64,000 nt of DNA from Pseudomonadota bacterium (GCA_021849425.1 JAJZSY010000003.1:62001-126000), one strand, 5' to 3'; positions 45,662-54,156 are shown, numbered from the stretch's first letter. Program-made: numbers and translations. Notes: a model not told the origin generated them from the letters alone.

Positions 45662-46744
45662 TCAGACGGTCGCGCGCTGATATTGCGGCACGAGTTCCGG
45701 CTGCAAGCCGAAATGCCGGGCCACGTTCAGCGGCCAAGCCGGATCGGCCAGCACCGCGCGGGCGACGAAGACGAGGTCGGCCCGCTCGTTGGCGATGATC
45801 TCGGCGGCAAGCTCCGGCGCGCGGATCATGCCGACGGCGCCGGTCGCGATCCCGGCCTCGCGCCGGATCCGTTCGGCGAAGGGCACCTGGTAGCCGGGGT
45901 GGATCGAGGGGATCTTCTGCTGCGGCGCGATGCCACCGGTCGAGCTGTCGATCAGGTCGACATCGCCGCGCGCGGCGAGCCAGCGGCAGAGCGTCACCGC
46001 CTGCTCGGCGTCGAAGCCGCCCTCGATCCAGTCGGTGCAGGACAGGCGCACGAAAAAGGGCAGGTCGTCCGGCCATTCCGCGCGCATCGCGTCAATCGCC
46101 TCCATCACGATCCGCGCGCGGTTGGCAAGGTCACCGCCATAGGCATCGGTGCGATGGTTGCTGACCGGCGAGAGGAACTGATGCAGCAGGTAGCCATGTG
46201 CCGCGTGAAGCTCGACGACGCGGAACCCGGCGCGGCGGGCGCGCGCCGTGGTCGCGGCGAAATCGCGCAGGATGGCGGCGATCTCGCCGGTGGTCAGCTC
46301 GTGCGGGGCGGGGCGATCGGCCGCGAAGGGCAGCGGGCTCGGCGCCACCGGCAGCCAGCCATCCGGCGCATCGGGTGCCACGAACCCATCCCCTTTCCAG
46401 GGCTGGGTCTGGCTCGCCTTGCGGCCGGCATGGGCGATCTGGATGGCCGGGACCGCGCCGCCATACTCGATGAGCGCGACCACCCGCTTCAGGAAGGCCT
46501 CCTGCTCGTCATTCCAGAGCCCGAGGCAATGGGCGGTGATCCGCGCCTCCGGCGAGACATGGGTGGCCTCGGTGAAGACGATGCCGGCGCCGCCCATCGC
46601 CTTCGAGCCCAGGGTCTGGATGTGCCAGTCCTGTCCCACACCGTCGATCGCGCTGTACTGGCACATCGGCGAGACGACGATGCGGTTGCGCGCCTCGACG
46701 CTGCGAAAGCTGACCGGCTGCAGAAGCTTGGGGATACGCGCCAT
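45662..46744 (-). CDS. NADH:flavin oxidoreductase (YqjM-like old yellow enzyme)
   Basis: A 360-residue FMN-dependent TIM-barrel ene-reductase. The active site His pair is in VVELHAAHGYLLHQFLSPVS. NRIVVSPMCQYSA carries the regulatory Cys typical of the YqjM class, and AIQIAHAGRKAS and GAVGMIRAPELAAEII fit the FMN site. It reduces activated C=C bonds with NAD(P)H. Its physiological substrate is unknown. The ATG at 46744 is used. It is divergent from the pyridoxal kinase gene, and their candidate start codons lie close together. Confidence 0.92.
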   Translation of the reverse strand: MARIPKLLQPVSFRSVEARNRIVVSPMCQYSAIDGVGQDWHIQTLGSKAMGGAGIVFTEATHVSPEARITAHCLGLWNDEQEAFLKRVVALIEYGGAVPAIQIAHAGRKASQTQPWKGDGFVAPDAPDGWLPVAPSPLPFAADRPAPHELTTGEIAAILRDFAATTARARRAGFRVVELHAAHGYLLHQFLSPVSNHRTDAYGGDLANRARIVMEAIDAMRAEWPDDLPFFVRLSCTDWIEGGFDAEQAVTLCRWLAARGDVDLIDSSTGGIAPQQKIPSIHPGYQVPFAERIRREAGIATGAVGMIRAPELAAEIIANERADLVFVARAVLADPAWPLNVARHFGLQPELVPQYQRATV

Positions 46745-46799
46745 GGAAAACCCTTTCGATCGTGAATCTGACCGGTCAGATGGCCCAGGGAAGGCGGGC

Positions 46800-47678
46800 A
46801 TGCAACCGCCGGCCCTTGCCAGCAGCCCCGCGCTGCCGCCAACTCGGCGCATGGCGATTCTCTCGATCCAGTCCCAGGTGCTCAACGGCGCTGTCGGCAA
46901 TTCAGGTGCGGCGTTCATCCTGGCGCGGCTTGGCCACGAGGTCTGGCCGCTGCCGACGGTCTTGCTGTCGCATCATCCGGGCCATGGCGGCGCCGAGGGC
47001 GGGCCGGTGAAGCCGGCGCGGCTCGCCGCACTGGTCGCAGGGCTCGCCGCGCGCGGGGCCTTCGCCCGGTGCGAGGCGGTCGTCTCCGGCTATCTTGGCG
47101 TCGATGCCGCCGCGCCCGTCGTCGAGGACGCGGTGGCGCGCGCGCGGGCGGCCCATCCGGGCGCGCTCTACGTATGCGATCCGGTGATCGGCGATCATGG
47201 CCGGGCCTATGTGCCGTCAGCGCTGATCGCGGCGATCCGCGAGCGGCTGGTGCCGCGTGCCGACATCGTGATGCCCAATGCGTTCGAGCTCGGCGTGCTC
47301 GCCGGATCGCCGCCTTCCGACCGGCGTTCCGCCTTCGCGGCGATGGAAGCTCTCGGCCCGAACACCGTCATCCTCACCGGTTTCTGCGGCGCGGACACGC
47401 CGCCGGACATGCTCGACATCCTGGCACTCGACGGCGACGGCCCGCGGCAGATCGCGGTGCCGCACCTCGCCGGGCGGTTTTCCGGCGCAGGAGACGCCTT
47501 CGCCGCGCTGTTCCTCGCGCATTATCTGCCGGAGCGCCATCTCGACAAGGCGCTGGCGGCGGCCTCGGCATCGATGACCGCGCTGCTGCGCGCCACCCTT
47601 CGCCACGGCACCGACGAGCTGGCGATCGTCGCCGGGCAGGACGCATGGATCGCCGCGGCGCAAGACGCCAAACAATGA
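46800..47678 (+). CDS. pdxY: Pyridoxal kinase
   Basis: A ribokinase-fold kinase of 292 residues (275 from the conserved start). The body begins MAILSIQSQVLNGAVGNSGA, followed by LGHEVWPLPTVLLSHHPGHG, VVSGYLG, VCDPVIGDHGRAYV and the catalytic Asp loop GRFSGAGDAFAALF. It phosphorylates pyridoxal in PLP salvage. ATG 46800 has AGGGAAGG 5 nt upstream. ATG 46851 matches where homologues begin but lacks such a site, so the start is uncertain. Confidence 0.88.
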   Translation: MQPPALASSPALPPTRRMAILSIQSQVLNGAVGNSGAAFILARLGHEVWPLPTVLLSHHPGHGGAEGGPVKPARLAALVAGLAARGAFARCEAVVSGYLGVDAAAPVVEDAVARARAAHPGALYVCDPVIGDHGRAYVPSALIAAIRERLVPRADIVMPNAFELGVLAGSPPSDRRSAFAAMEALGPNTVILTGFCGADTPPDMLDILALDGDGPRQIAVPHLAGRFSGAGDAFAALFLAHYLPERHLDKALAAASASMTALLRATLRHGTDELAIVAGQDAWIAAAQDAKQ

Positions 47679-47796
47679 AAATCGGGCCAGCCCGAGCAAT
47701 TCAGTTGATCTTGGTTAAAGCGTTGTCATAGTCTTGTCGCTCTATGGTCTGACTGCCGCCTCGTCCTGCGGCGCGGGCTTTCTCGGGAGGATCGCA

Positions 47797-48234
47797 ATGA
47801 CAACGATGGCCGCCATTCTGAAGCGCAAACCCATGGCGCTGATCTCGGTCCAGCCCGAGACACGTATCCGCGACGTCGTCGCGCTTCTCGCCGAGAAGCG
47901 GATCGGCGCGGTTGTGGTGCAGTCGGCGGAGAACGACCTGCTCGGCATTCTCTCCGAACGCGACGTGGTGCGCAGCCTCGCCGCCAACGGCGCGGCGACG
48001 CTCGACATGCAGACGAGCCAGCTGATGACCCGCGCGCCGACGACGGCGACGCCGGCGACCACCGTGCTCGAAGCCGAAAACCTGATGACCGATGGCCGGT
48101 TCCGCCATCTGCCCATCGTCGATGGCGGGAAGCTGATCGGCGTCGTCAGCATCGGCGACGTCGTCAAGTCGCTGATCGAGGTGCAGACCCACGAGGTCCG
48201 CAGCCTGCGTGAATATGTGAACGGCGGCGTCTGA
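47797..48234 (+). CDS. CBS-domain pair protein
   Basis: A 145-residue protein made of two CBS domains: AEKRIGAVVVQSAENDLLGI-LSERDVVRSLA and TDGRFRHLPIVDGGKLIGVV-SIGDVVKSLIE. The pair forms a Bateman module that usually senses adenine nucleotides or related ligands. No catalytic domain is fused. The ATG at 47797 follows GGGAGG. Its partner, if any, is unknown. Confidence 0.92.
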   Translation: MTTMAAILKRKPMALISVQPETRIRDVVALLAEKRIGAVVVQSAENDLLGILSERDVVRSLAANGAATLDMQTSQLMTRAPTTATPATTVLEAENLMTDGRFRHLPIVDGGKLIGVVSIGDVVKSLIEVQTHEVRSLREYVNGGV

Positions 48235-48251
48235 CCGCGCCGCCGGGGCGC

Positions 48252-48683
48252 TCAGCGCGGCGGCGCGAGGGGCTGGGCCTGCACGCTTCCGGCCGCATCC
48301 GTCGCGGCGGGTGCATTGGTATAGCCGGAGACCGGCGCCGCCGCCGGTTGCAGCGATTGCGGCCGCCCCCCGGCTGATGCCCCTGCTTGCGCACCGGGCG
48401 CGGCCGTGGCGCCGCCAGCCCAGGGCGGATTGCCGAGATTGACCTGCTTCGGCGTCGTGTTGGCGGCGGTCAGCGCGCCAATGCCGCCCCCCACCGCACC
48501 GCCGACCAGAACCCCGATCGGACCGCCGATCAGCCCGAACGTCGCCCCCGTGGCCGCGCCGCCGGCGGCACCACCGCCGAGGCGGTTGCTCGCCTGCGTG
48601 CCGCACCCCGTCAGCGATACGGCCATGGAAATTGCGAGGCCGATTGTGGCTGCCAGTCGCCGATAAGCCGGGCGGTCATTCAT
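48252..48683 (-). CDS. Glycine-zipper lipoprotein
   Basis: A 143-residue protein with a signal peptide and lipobox (MAVSLTGC, lipidated Cys at residue 27). A glycine-zipper membrane motif follows (GGGAAGGAATGATFGLIGGP, then IGVLVGGAVGGGIGAL, about 36-71). The C-terminal half is Ala/Pro/Gln-rich and probably disordered. Such proteins sit in or near the outer membrane, and the function is unknown. It converges with the CBS-pair gene (18-bp gap). Confidence 0.78.
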   Translation of the reverse strand: MNDRPAYRRLAATIGLAISMAVSLTGCGTQASNRLGGGAAGGAATGATFGLIGGPIGVLVGGAVGGGIGALTAANTTPKQVNLGNPPWAGGATAAPGAQAGASAGGRPQSLQPAAAPVSGYTNAPAATDAAGSVQAQPLAPPR

Positions 48684-48957
48684 GAAGCGTGTTCCTTGCG
48701 GTGAACGGTATCGCCTGTCGGCCTCTCACACAGCGTGGAATCATGGCAAAACGGAGTCCGGGCGCGACGGTGCGACGTAAATCTTCCACACGGCGCAGCG
48801 TTGGCGGATCAACAGCGTCCGTCAAGCGTTTTCATGCGCGAAGGTTGACATGCCGGCATTTGCGCCGACGAGATTGGCACATTTTCTGCTTGTAACCCCC
48901 TGTCACACGGATCAGCCGCACCGGGTAACGGACGGCATAAAAAAGGAGCAGGTCGCC
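48684..48957 (+). promoter_or_regulatory. Leader of amtB, no gene seen
   Basis: This 274-bp stretch separates divergent genes. Besides the sigma-54 promoter listed separately, it contains AAAAGGAG just before the amtB ATG. No NtrC half-site pair (GCAC-N6-GTGC type) was recognised by eye, and the short frames across it look non-coding. Confidence 0.5.
48874..48891 (+). promoter_or_regulatory. Sigma-54 promoter of amtB
   Basis: TTGGCACATTTTCTGCTT contains the invariant GG (48876-48877) and GC (48888-48889) dinucleotides with exactly 10 bp between them, in a good TTGGCAC context. Transcription would start near 48900, giving a leader of about 58 nt before the amtB ATG. It is consistent with nitrogen control by NtrC, encoded at 59.2-60.7 kb. 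Confidence 0.8.
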
Positions 48958-50277
48958 ATGAAGCGGCGTTTTTGGACCGCGGGAGCCCTCGTGCTCGCGC
49001 TGCAAGCTGTTTGTCTGCCTGCAAAAGCGGCACAAGCCGGGTTGAGCGCGGGCGATACTGCCTGGATGTTGGTCAGTTCGGTCCTCGTGCTGCTGATGAC
49101 AATTCCGGGCCTCGTGCTGTTCTACGGCGGCATGGTCCGCAAGAAGAACGTGCTGTCGATCATGATGCAGAGCGTGATCATCTGCGCCGCGGTCACGGTT
49201 CTCTGGCTCGTCGTCGGCTACAGCCTCGCGTTTTCCAACGGCAACGGCTTCATCGGCGGCATCGGGGATGTCCTGCTCAACAACCTGGCGGGCGACTGGA
49301 ACCAGCCCTTCACCCTGGGCGCCGGGCTGCCCGGCGCGGTGCATATGCGGGTGCCGGAGAGCGTTTTCGTCATGTTCCAGCTCACCTTCGCCGTGATCAC
49401 GCCGGCGGTGATCACCGGCAGCTTCGCCGAGCGGATGAAATTCTCGGCGCTGCTGATCGTGATGGCCGCATGGTCGCTGCTCGTCTATGCGCCGATCGCG
49501 CATTGGGTCTGGAGCCCGGCCGGCTGGCTCTACCGGCTCGGCATCGCGGATTACGCGGGCGGCACGGTGGTGGAGGTGAATTCCGGCATCGCCGGCCTGA
49601 TCTGCGCCCTTTATCTCGGCCGCCGCCTCGGATTCGGTCAGGACAACATGATGCCGTGGAACCTGTCCTATGCGGTGATGGGCGCCTCCCTGCTCTGGGT
49701 CGGCTGGCTCGGCTTCAACTCGGGCGGGGCTGGCGGCGCCAACCCCAATGCCGGCATGGCGGTGCTGGTCACCCAGATGGCGGCGGCGGGCGCGACCCTG
49801 TCATGGACCGCCATCGAATGGGCGCATCTCGGCCGGCCGACCGTGCTGGGCGCGATTTCCGGCGCCGTCGCCGGCCTGGTCGCGATCACCCCGGCGGCCG
49901 GCTTTCTGCTGCCGGGGCCGGCGCTGCTGCTCGGCATCGCGGCCGGCGTCGTCTGTTTCTGGGCCGTGACGGTGGTGAAGATCCGCCTGCGATATGACGA
50001 TTCGCTCGATGCCTTCGGCGTGCACGGCGTCGCCGGCATCGTCGGCACGCTCGCGACCGGGCTGCTCGCCTTCGCCCCGCTCTCGGGCGGCGCGGTGCGG
50101 CCGGGCCTTCACCAGCTTGCCATCCAGGCGCTCGGAGTTGCCGCCACCATCATCTATTGCGGCATCGTCACCGCGGGGATTCTCTTCGTGACCCAGCGCC
50201 TGGTCGGGCTGCGCGTGAGCCGCGACGAGGAGCGGCAGGGGCTCGACGAAGTGCTGCACGGCGAGTCGATCGCATGA
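48958..50277 (+). CDS. amtB: Ammonium transporter AmtB with variant twin-His site
   Basis: A 439-residue Amt/Mep/Rh protein with a signal-like first helix and about 11 further helices. Recognisable segments are LVLFYGGMVRKKNVLS, TFAVITPAVITGSFAERMKF, GFNSGGAGGANPNAGMAVLV and DAFGVHGVAGIVGTLATGLL. The second pore histidine is His356. The first is replaced by Glu206 (GGTVVEVNSGIAGL). The cytoplasmic tail GLRVSRDEERQGLDEVLHGE, the GlnK-responsive region, is conserved. No glnK gene is adjacent. The ATG at 48958 follows AAGGAG and lies downstream of a sigma-54 promoter. Confidence 0.95.
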   Translation: MKRRFWTAGALVLALQAVCLPAKAAQAGLSAGDTAWMLVSSVLVLLMTIPGLVLFYGGMVRKKNVLSIMMQSVIICAAVTVLWLVVGYSLAFSNGNGFIGGIGDVLLNNLAGDWNQPFTLGAGLPGAVHMRVPESVFVMFQLTFAVITPAVITGSFAERMKFSALLIVMAAWSLLVYAPIAHWVWSPAGWLYRLGIADYAGGTVVEVNSGIAGLICALYLGRRLGFGQDNMMPWNLSYAVMGASLLWVGWLGFNSGGAGGANPNAGMAVLVTQMAAAGATLSWTAIEWAHLGRPTVLGAISGAVAGLVAITPAAGFLLPGPALLLGIAAGVVCFWAVTVVKIRLRYDDSLDAFGVHGVAGIVGTLATGLLAFAPLSGGAVRPGLHQLAIQALGVAATIIYCGIVTAGILFVTQRLVGLRVSRDEERQGLDEVLHGESIA

Positions 50278-50283
50278 TGCCGG

Positions 50284-50305
50284 GCCGGCCCGTCCGCGGG
50301 CCGGC
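50284..50305 (+). terminator. Hairpin after amtB
   Basis: A perfect 9-bp GC-only stem, GCCGGCCCG (50284-50292) and CGGGCCGGC (50297-50305), with a TCCG loop lies 7 bp after the stop codon. Only two T residues follow, so termination may be partial. Confidence 0.45.
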
Positions 50306-50372
50306 TTGACGCCACGGGTCCGCAGGCGAACGATGGCGCGTCCGGCGCCCGCGATACCCGAAGGAAACCATC

Positions 50373-50810
50373 ATGCTCATCGGCCTCGATCCGCTTCTCA
50401 CCGCCGACCTGCTGCACGCGCTGCGCGCGATGGGGCATGGCGACAGCATCGCGGTGGTCGACGCCAATTTTCCGGCGGCGACCTGCGCGCGGCGCCTCAT
50501 CGTCCTGCCGGGAACCAGTTCGGGGCAGATGATGCGGGCGGTCCTCGGCGTGCTGCCGATCGATGATTTCGTGGCCGAACCGTTGCGGACCATGCAGGTG
50601 GTGGGCGACCCGGCGGCGGTGCCGCCGGCGGTGGCCGAGTTCCGCCAGATCGCGGCGGCGGCGGGGATCGGCGCCGCGCGCATCGGCGGGCGCGACAGAC
50701 ACGCATTCTATGCCGAGTCACGCGACAGCTTCGCCATCGTGCAGACCGGGGATCGCCGAGCCTATGCCAATATCCTCATCACCAAAGGCGTGATCGCGGC
50801 CGGGGCATGA
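50373..50810 (+). CDS. RbsD/FucU-family sugar mutarotase-like protein
   Basis: A 145-residue protein closest to FucU. Matching segments are MLIGLDPLLTADLLHALRAM-GHGDSIAVVDANFPA, DRHAFYAESRDSFAIVQTGD and YANILITKGVI. The family interconverts sugar anomers (fucose, ribose), but no sugar transport or catabolic gene is nearby, so the substrate cannot be assigned. The start follows GAAGGAAACC. It lies between amtB and the tcu regulator on the same strand. Confidence 0.9.
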   Translation: MLIGLDPLLTADLLHALRAMGHGDSIAVVDANFPAATCARRLIVLPGTSSGQMMRAVLGVLPIDDFVAEPLRTMQVVGDPAAVPPAVAEFRQIAAAAGIGAARIGGRDRHAFYAESRDSFAIVQTGDRRAYANILITKGVIAAGA

Positions 50811-50867
50811 AGATGCGACCTCGCCGCCAGGGTTGGAGCGGACGCGGCCCGGATCAAGGCAGGGACG

Positions 50868-51578
50868 ATGACAGTCTCTGAGCCGTCGCAAGCCGCACCG
50901 CCGCCGCGGGATCGTTCCCCCAAACGACGCCGCCCGAGTGCCGCGGATGCCTATGAGAGCCTGCTGAAGGCGATCGAGGAGGGCGCATTGCCGCCGGGCG
51001 CGCGGCTGCGCGAGGCCGAGCTGGCCCAACGCTTCGGCATCAGCCGCACCCCGGTGCGCGAGGCCCTGAAACGGCTCGAACATCAGGGGCTTGTCGTCCA
51101 CACCCCGCATCAGGGGGCCACGGTGGCCACGCTCAGCGATGTGCAGATGAGTGAGCTGTACGAAATGCGTGCGGTGCTGGAGGGGGCGGCGGCGCGGATG
51201 GCCGCGCAGCATGCAGCGGAGTCCGACATCGCCCTGCTCGCGGCGCTGATCGAGCGCGACGCCGCCCTCATCGGCAGCCCCGCAGACCTCGCGCTCAACA
51301 ACCGCCTGTTTCATCGCCAGATCCTGACCGCGTCGCGCAACCGGTATCTGCACGACATGCTCGAAAGCCTGCGGCTGTCGCTCGCATTGCTCGGCGGCAC
51401 GAGCCTTGCCGTCGCGGGGCGCGCCGCGAAATCCGTCGAGGAACACAGGGCGATCCTCGACCGGATCGCCGCACGCGATCCGGACGGCGCCGAGGCTGCT
51501 TCCAGGGACCATATCCGGGCGGCGTTTCAGGCCCGCATCCTGCGGGCGGCGATGCGGGATGCCGGTTGCGAACCGTGA
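50868..51578 (+). CDS. GntR-family (FadR/FCD subgroup) regulator of the tcu operon
   Basis: A 236-residue regulator. The N-terminal winged helix-turn-helix has GARLREAELAQRFGISRTPV followed by REALKRLEHQGLV (about 44-77). The C-terminal FCD ligand domain includes LYEMRAVLEGAAARMAA, LNNRLFHRQIL and EEHRAILDRIAARD, where His residues could bind a metal and carboxylate ligand. It lies 60 bp upstream of tcuA on the same strand, with a perfect palindromic operator between them. Salmonella tcu operons use a LysR-type regulator, so the GntR arrangement differs. Confidence 0.9.
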   Translation: MTVSEPSQAAPPPRDRSPKRRRPSAADAYESLLKAIEEGALPPGARLREAELAQRFGISRTPVREALKRLEHQGLVVHTPHQGATVATLSDVQMSELYEMRAVLEGAAARMAAQHAAESDIALLAALIERDAALIGSPADLALNNRLFHRQILTASRNRYLHDMLESLRLSLALLGGTSLAVAGRAAKSVEEHRAILDRIAARDPDGAEAASRDHIRAAFQARILRAAMRDAGCEP

Positions 51579-51588
51579 ATTGCATCCG

Positions 51589-51600
51589 ATTGTATACAAT
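51589..51600. promoter_or_regulatory. GntR-type operator
   Basis: ATTGTATACAAT is a perfect 12-bp palindrome. It fits the TTGT-(N)-ACAA plan of FadR-subgroup GntR operators. It lies between the gntR and tcuA genes, directly upstream of a predicted -35 box. Confidence 0.65.
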
Positions 51601-51601
51601 A

Positions 51602-51630
51602 TTGACCTGACCATCGCGCCGCTCTAGGTG
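51602..51630 (+). promoter_or_regulatory. Predicted promoter of tcuA
   Basis: TTGACC (51602-51607) and TAGGTG (51625-51630) are 17 bp apart. The start of transcription would fall at about 51637, almost on the tcuA ATG at 51639, so the mRNA could be leaderless or nearly so. The -10 match is weak. Confidence 0.4.
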
Positions 51631-51638
51631 TGTCGTCC

Positions 51639-53045
51639 ATGGCGAACGGAGCGGACCTTCCCGATTCGATCGATACGCTGGTGATCGGCGGCGGCAATGC
51701 CGCGCTCTGCGCCGCGATCAGCGCGCGGCGCGGCGGCGCGTCGGTTCTCGTTCTGGAGGCGGCGCCCGAATTCTATCGCGGCGGAAACACGCGGCACACG
51801 CGCAACATGCGCTGCGCCCATGACAGCGCGACGGCGTTTCTCACCGGCCCCTATACCGAGGAGGAATTCTGGCAGGACCTGCTGCGCGTGACCGGCGGCG
51901 AGACCGACGAGGATCTCGCCCGCCACATGATCGCGGAATCGAAGGACATGCTGGACTGGATCGGCCAGCAGGGCGTGCGGTTCCAGCCCTCGCTCGGCGG
52001 CACGCTGAGCCTCGGGCGCACCAACTCCTTCTTCCTCGGCGGCGGCCGCGCCATGCTGAAATCGCTCTATCGCACCGCCGAGGCTCTCGGGGTCCGCGTC
52101 GCCTACGAGGCGGAGGTGGTCGGCCTCGATATCGAGGATGGCGTGTTCCGCGCCGCCCGGGTCCGCCGGGGCGAGCGCACCGTGAGCATCGGCGCGCGCA
52201 CGCTGATCGCCGCCGCCGGCGGGTTCGAGGCGAATACCGAGTGGCTCAGGGACTCCTGGGGGCCGGCCGCCGACAATTTCCTCATCCGCGGCACGCCGTA
52301 TAATCGCGGCACCGTGCTGCGGTTGCTGCTGGATGCCGGGGCGATGCCGGTTGGCGACCCGACGCAGTGCCACGCCGTCGCCATCGACGCCCGGGCGCCG
52401 CGGTTCGATGGCGGCATCATCACCCGGCTGGATTGCGTGGTGTTCGGCGTGGTGGTCAACGCGAATGCCGAACGCTTCTACGACGAGGGCGAGGATGTCT
52501 GGCCGAAGCGCTACGCGATCTGGGGCCGCCTGATCGCCGCCCAGCCCGGGCAGATCGCCTATATCGTGTTCGACGCCAAATCCCTCGGCCTGTTCATGCC
52601 ATCGCTGTTTCCGCCGGTGCAGGCAAATGACCTCGGCTCGCTGGCGGCAAAGCTCGGGCTCGACCCGAGCCGCTTCCAGGCCACGCTCGCCGGTTTCAAC
52701 GCCGCCATCCGCGACGGGACGTTCGATCATACGGTGCTCGACGATTGCCGCACCGAAGGTCTCGATCCGCCGAAATCCCACTGGGCGCGGCGGATCGACA
52801 CTCCGCCCTTCTATGCCTATCCGGTCCGCCCCGGCATCACCTTCACCTATCTCGGCGTGCGGGTGGACCGGAACGCCCGGATCAGGATGCAGGACGGGCG
52901 GCCTTCGCCCAACATGTTCGCCGCCGGCGAGATCATGGCCGGCAACGTGCTCGGGCGCGGCTATGCCGCGGGTATCGGCATGACGATCGGCAGCGTGTTC
53001 GGCAGGATTGCGGGACGGGAGGCCGCGCGCCATGGGCGAAACTGA
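51639..53045 (+). CDS. tcuA: Tricarballylate dehydrogenase TcuA (FAD)
   Basis: A 468-residue flavoprotein of the fumarate reductase/succinate dehydrogenase type. The FAD dinucleotide-binding motif VIGGGNAALCAAISARRGG is at the N-terminus. The TcuA-like RGGNTRHTRNMRCAHD and the C-terminal GEIMAGNVLGRGYAAGIGMT complete the FAD site. TcuA oxidises tricarballylate to cis-aconitate and passes electrons to TcuB. The ATG at 51639 is used, with GTG 51630 as an alternative. It overlaps tcuB by 14 bp. Confidence 0.92.
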   Translation: MANGADLPDSIDTLVIGGGNAALCAAISARRGGASVLVLEAAPEFYRGGNTRHTRNMRCAHDSATAFLTGPYTEEEFWQDLLRVTGGETDEDLARHMIAESKDMLDWIGQQGVRFQPSLGGTLSLGRTNSFFLGGGRAMLKSLYRTAEALGVRVAYEAEVVGLDIEDGVFRAARVRRGERTVSIGARTLIAAAGGFEANTEWLRDSWGPAADNFLIRGTPYNRGTVLRLLLDAGAMPVGDPTQCHAVAIDARAPRFDGGIITRLDCVVFGVVVNANAERFYDEGEDVWPKRYAIWGRLIAAQPGQIAYIVFDAKSLGLFMPSLFPPVQANDLGSLAAKLGLDPSRFQATLAGFNAAIRDGTFDHTVLDDCRTEGLDPPKSHWARRIDTPPFYAYPVRPGITFTYLGVRVDRNARIRMQDGRPSPNMFAAGEIMAGNVLGRGYAAGIGMTIGSVFGRIAGREAARHGRN

Positions 53046-54156
53046 AATGAAGGCGGGCGCCGCGCTCGAAGAGGCCGGGCGGATCATGACGATCTGCAAT
53101 TCCTGCCGCTATTGCGAGGGGCTGTGCGCCGTCTTTCCGGCGATGGAGCGGCACACCACCTTCGATGCCGGCACCCTCGCCCATCTTGCCAGCCTTTGCC
53201 ATGGCTGCGGCGCCTGCCTCGACGATTGCCAGTTCGCGCCGCCGCACGAATTCGCCGTCAACGTGCCGCGCACCATGGCGGCCGCGCGGCGCGAATCCTA
53301 CGCGGCACATGCCTGGCCGCGCGGGACCGGCATCGCCTTCCTCCATGGCGGCCGCATCACCGCCGCGGTCATGCTGGCCAGCATTGCGGCGTTCCTGCTG
53401 GTTCTCGCCCCCGCAATGTCGGGGACGAGGGGCGTGCTGGCCGCACCGGGCGCGTTCTATCGCCTCATGTCGCACCAGATGATGGTCGCGGTGTTCGGAC
53501 TGGCGTTCGTCTATGCCGTGTTCGCGATCGCCGCGGGGGTCAGGCGGTTCTGGCGCGCGGGCGGCGCGGCGCGAGCGATCGGCCGCACCACCATCGCCGT
53601 GGCGCTGAATGACGCGGCACGGCTGCGCTATCTCGATGGCGGCGGCGCCGGCTGCCCGGACACGCAGGACGCACCGCGGGACCATCGCAAGATATATCAC
53701 CACCTGGTGTTCTACGGCTTCGGCCTCTGCTTCGCCGCGACAACGGTCGCGACCCTCTTTCACTACGTGCTGGGGCGCGAGGCGCCCTATCCGTTCCTGT
53801 CATTGCCGGTGCTGCTGGGCACCGCCGGCGGGGTGGGGCTCGTGATCGGCGCGCCGGGGTTGCTGTTCGAGAAACTCCGCCGCAAGCGCGACTTCGCCGA
53901 TGCGGCGGGCCGCCCGCTCGACCTCGCCTTCGTCCTGTCGCTGTTCCTGGTCGGGCTGACCGGCCTTGCCTTGCTGGCCCTGCGCGCGACACCCTGGGCG
54001 GCGGTTCTGCTCTGCCTGCATCTCGGCGTCGTGCTCGGATTCTTCCTGACCATGCCCTATGGCAAGTTCGTCCACGGCATCTGGCGTTTCGCCGCCCTGC
54101 TGCGGCATGCCGCCGAGGGGCAGACCGGCGCCGCCGAGTCCGACGCCGCGACTTGA
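53032..54156 (+). CDS. tcuB: Tricarballylate utilisation protein TcuB (Fe-S/haem membrane protein)
   Basis: A 374-residue CitB/TcuB protein. Two cysteine clusters occupy the N-terminus (CNSCRYCEGLCAVFP, and CHGCGACLDDCQFAPP). About six transmembrane helices with His residues for haem follow (FYRLMSHQMM, YHHLVFYGFG, ATLFHYVLG, LLCLHLGVVLGFF, GKFVHGIW). It reoxidises TcuA and hands electrons to the quinone pool. The ATG at 53032 has GGGAGG upstream and overlaps tcuA. Confidence 0.92.
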   Translation: MGETEMKAGAALEEAGRIMTICNSCRYCEGLCAVFPAMERHTTFDAGTLAHLASLCHGCGACLDDCQFAPPHEFAVNVPRTMAAARRESYAAHAWPRGTGIAFLHGGRITAAVMLASIAAFLLVLAPAMSGTRGVLAAPGAFYRLMSHQMMVAVFGLAFVYAVFAIAAGVRRFWRAGGAARAIGRTTIAVALNDAARLRYLDGGGAGCPDTQDAPRDHRKIYHHLVFYGFGLCFAATTVATLFHYVLGREAPYPFLSLPVLLGTAGGVGLVIGAPGLLFEKLRRKRDFADAAGRPLDLAFVLSLFLVGLTGLALLALRATPWAAVLLCLHLGVVLGFFLTMPYGKFVHGIWRFAALLRHAAEGQTGAAESDAAT

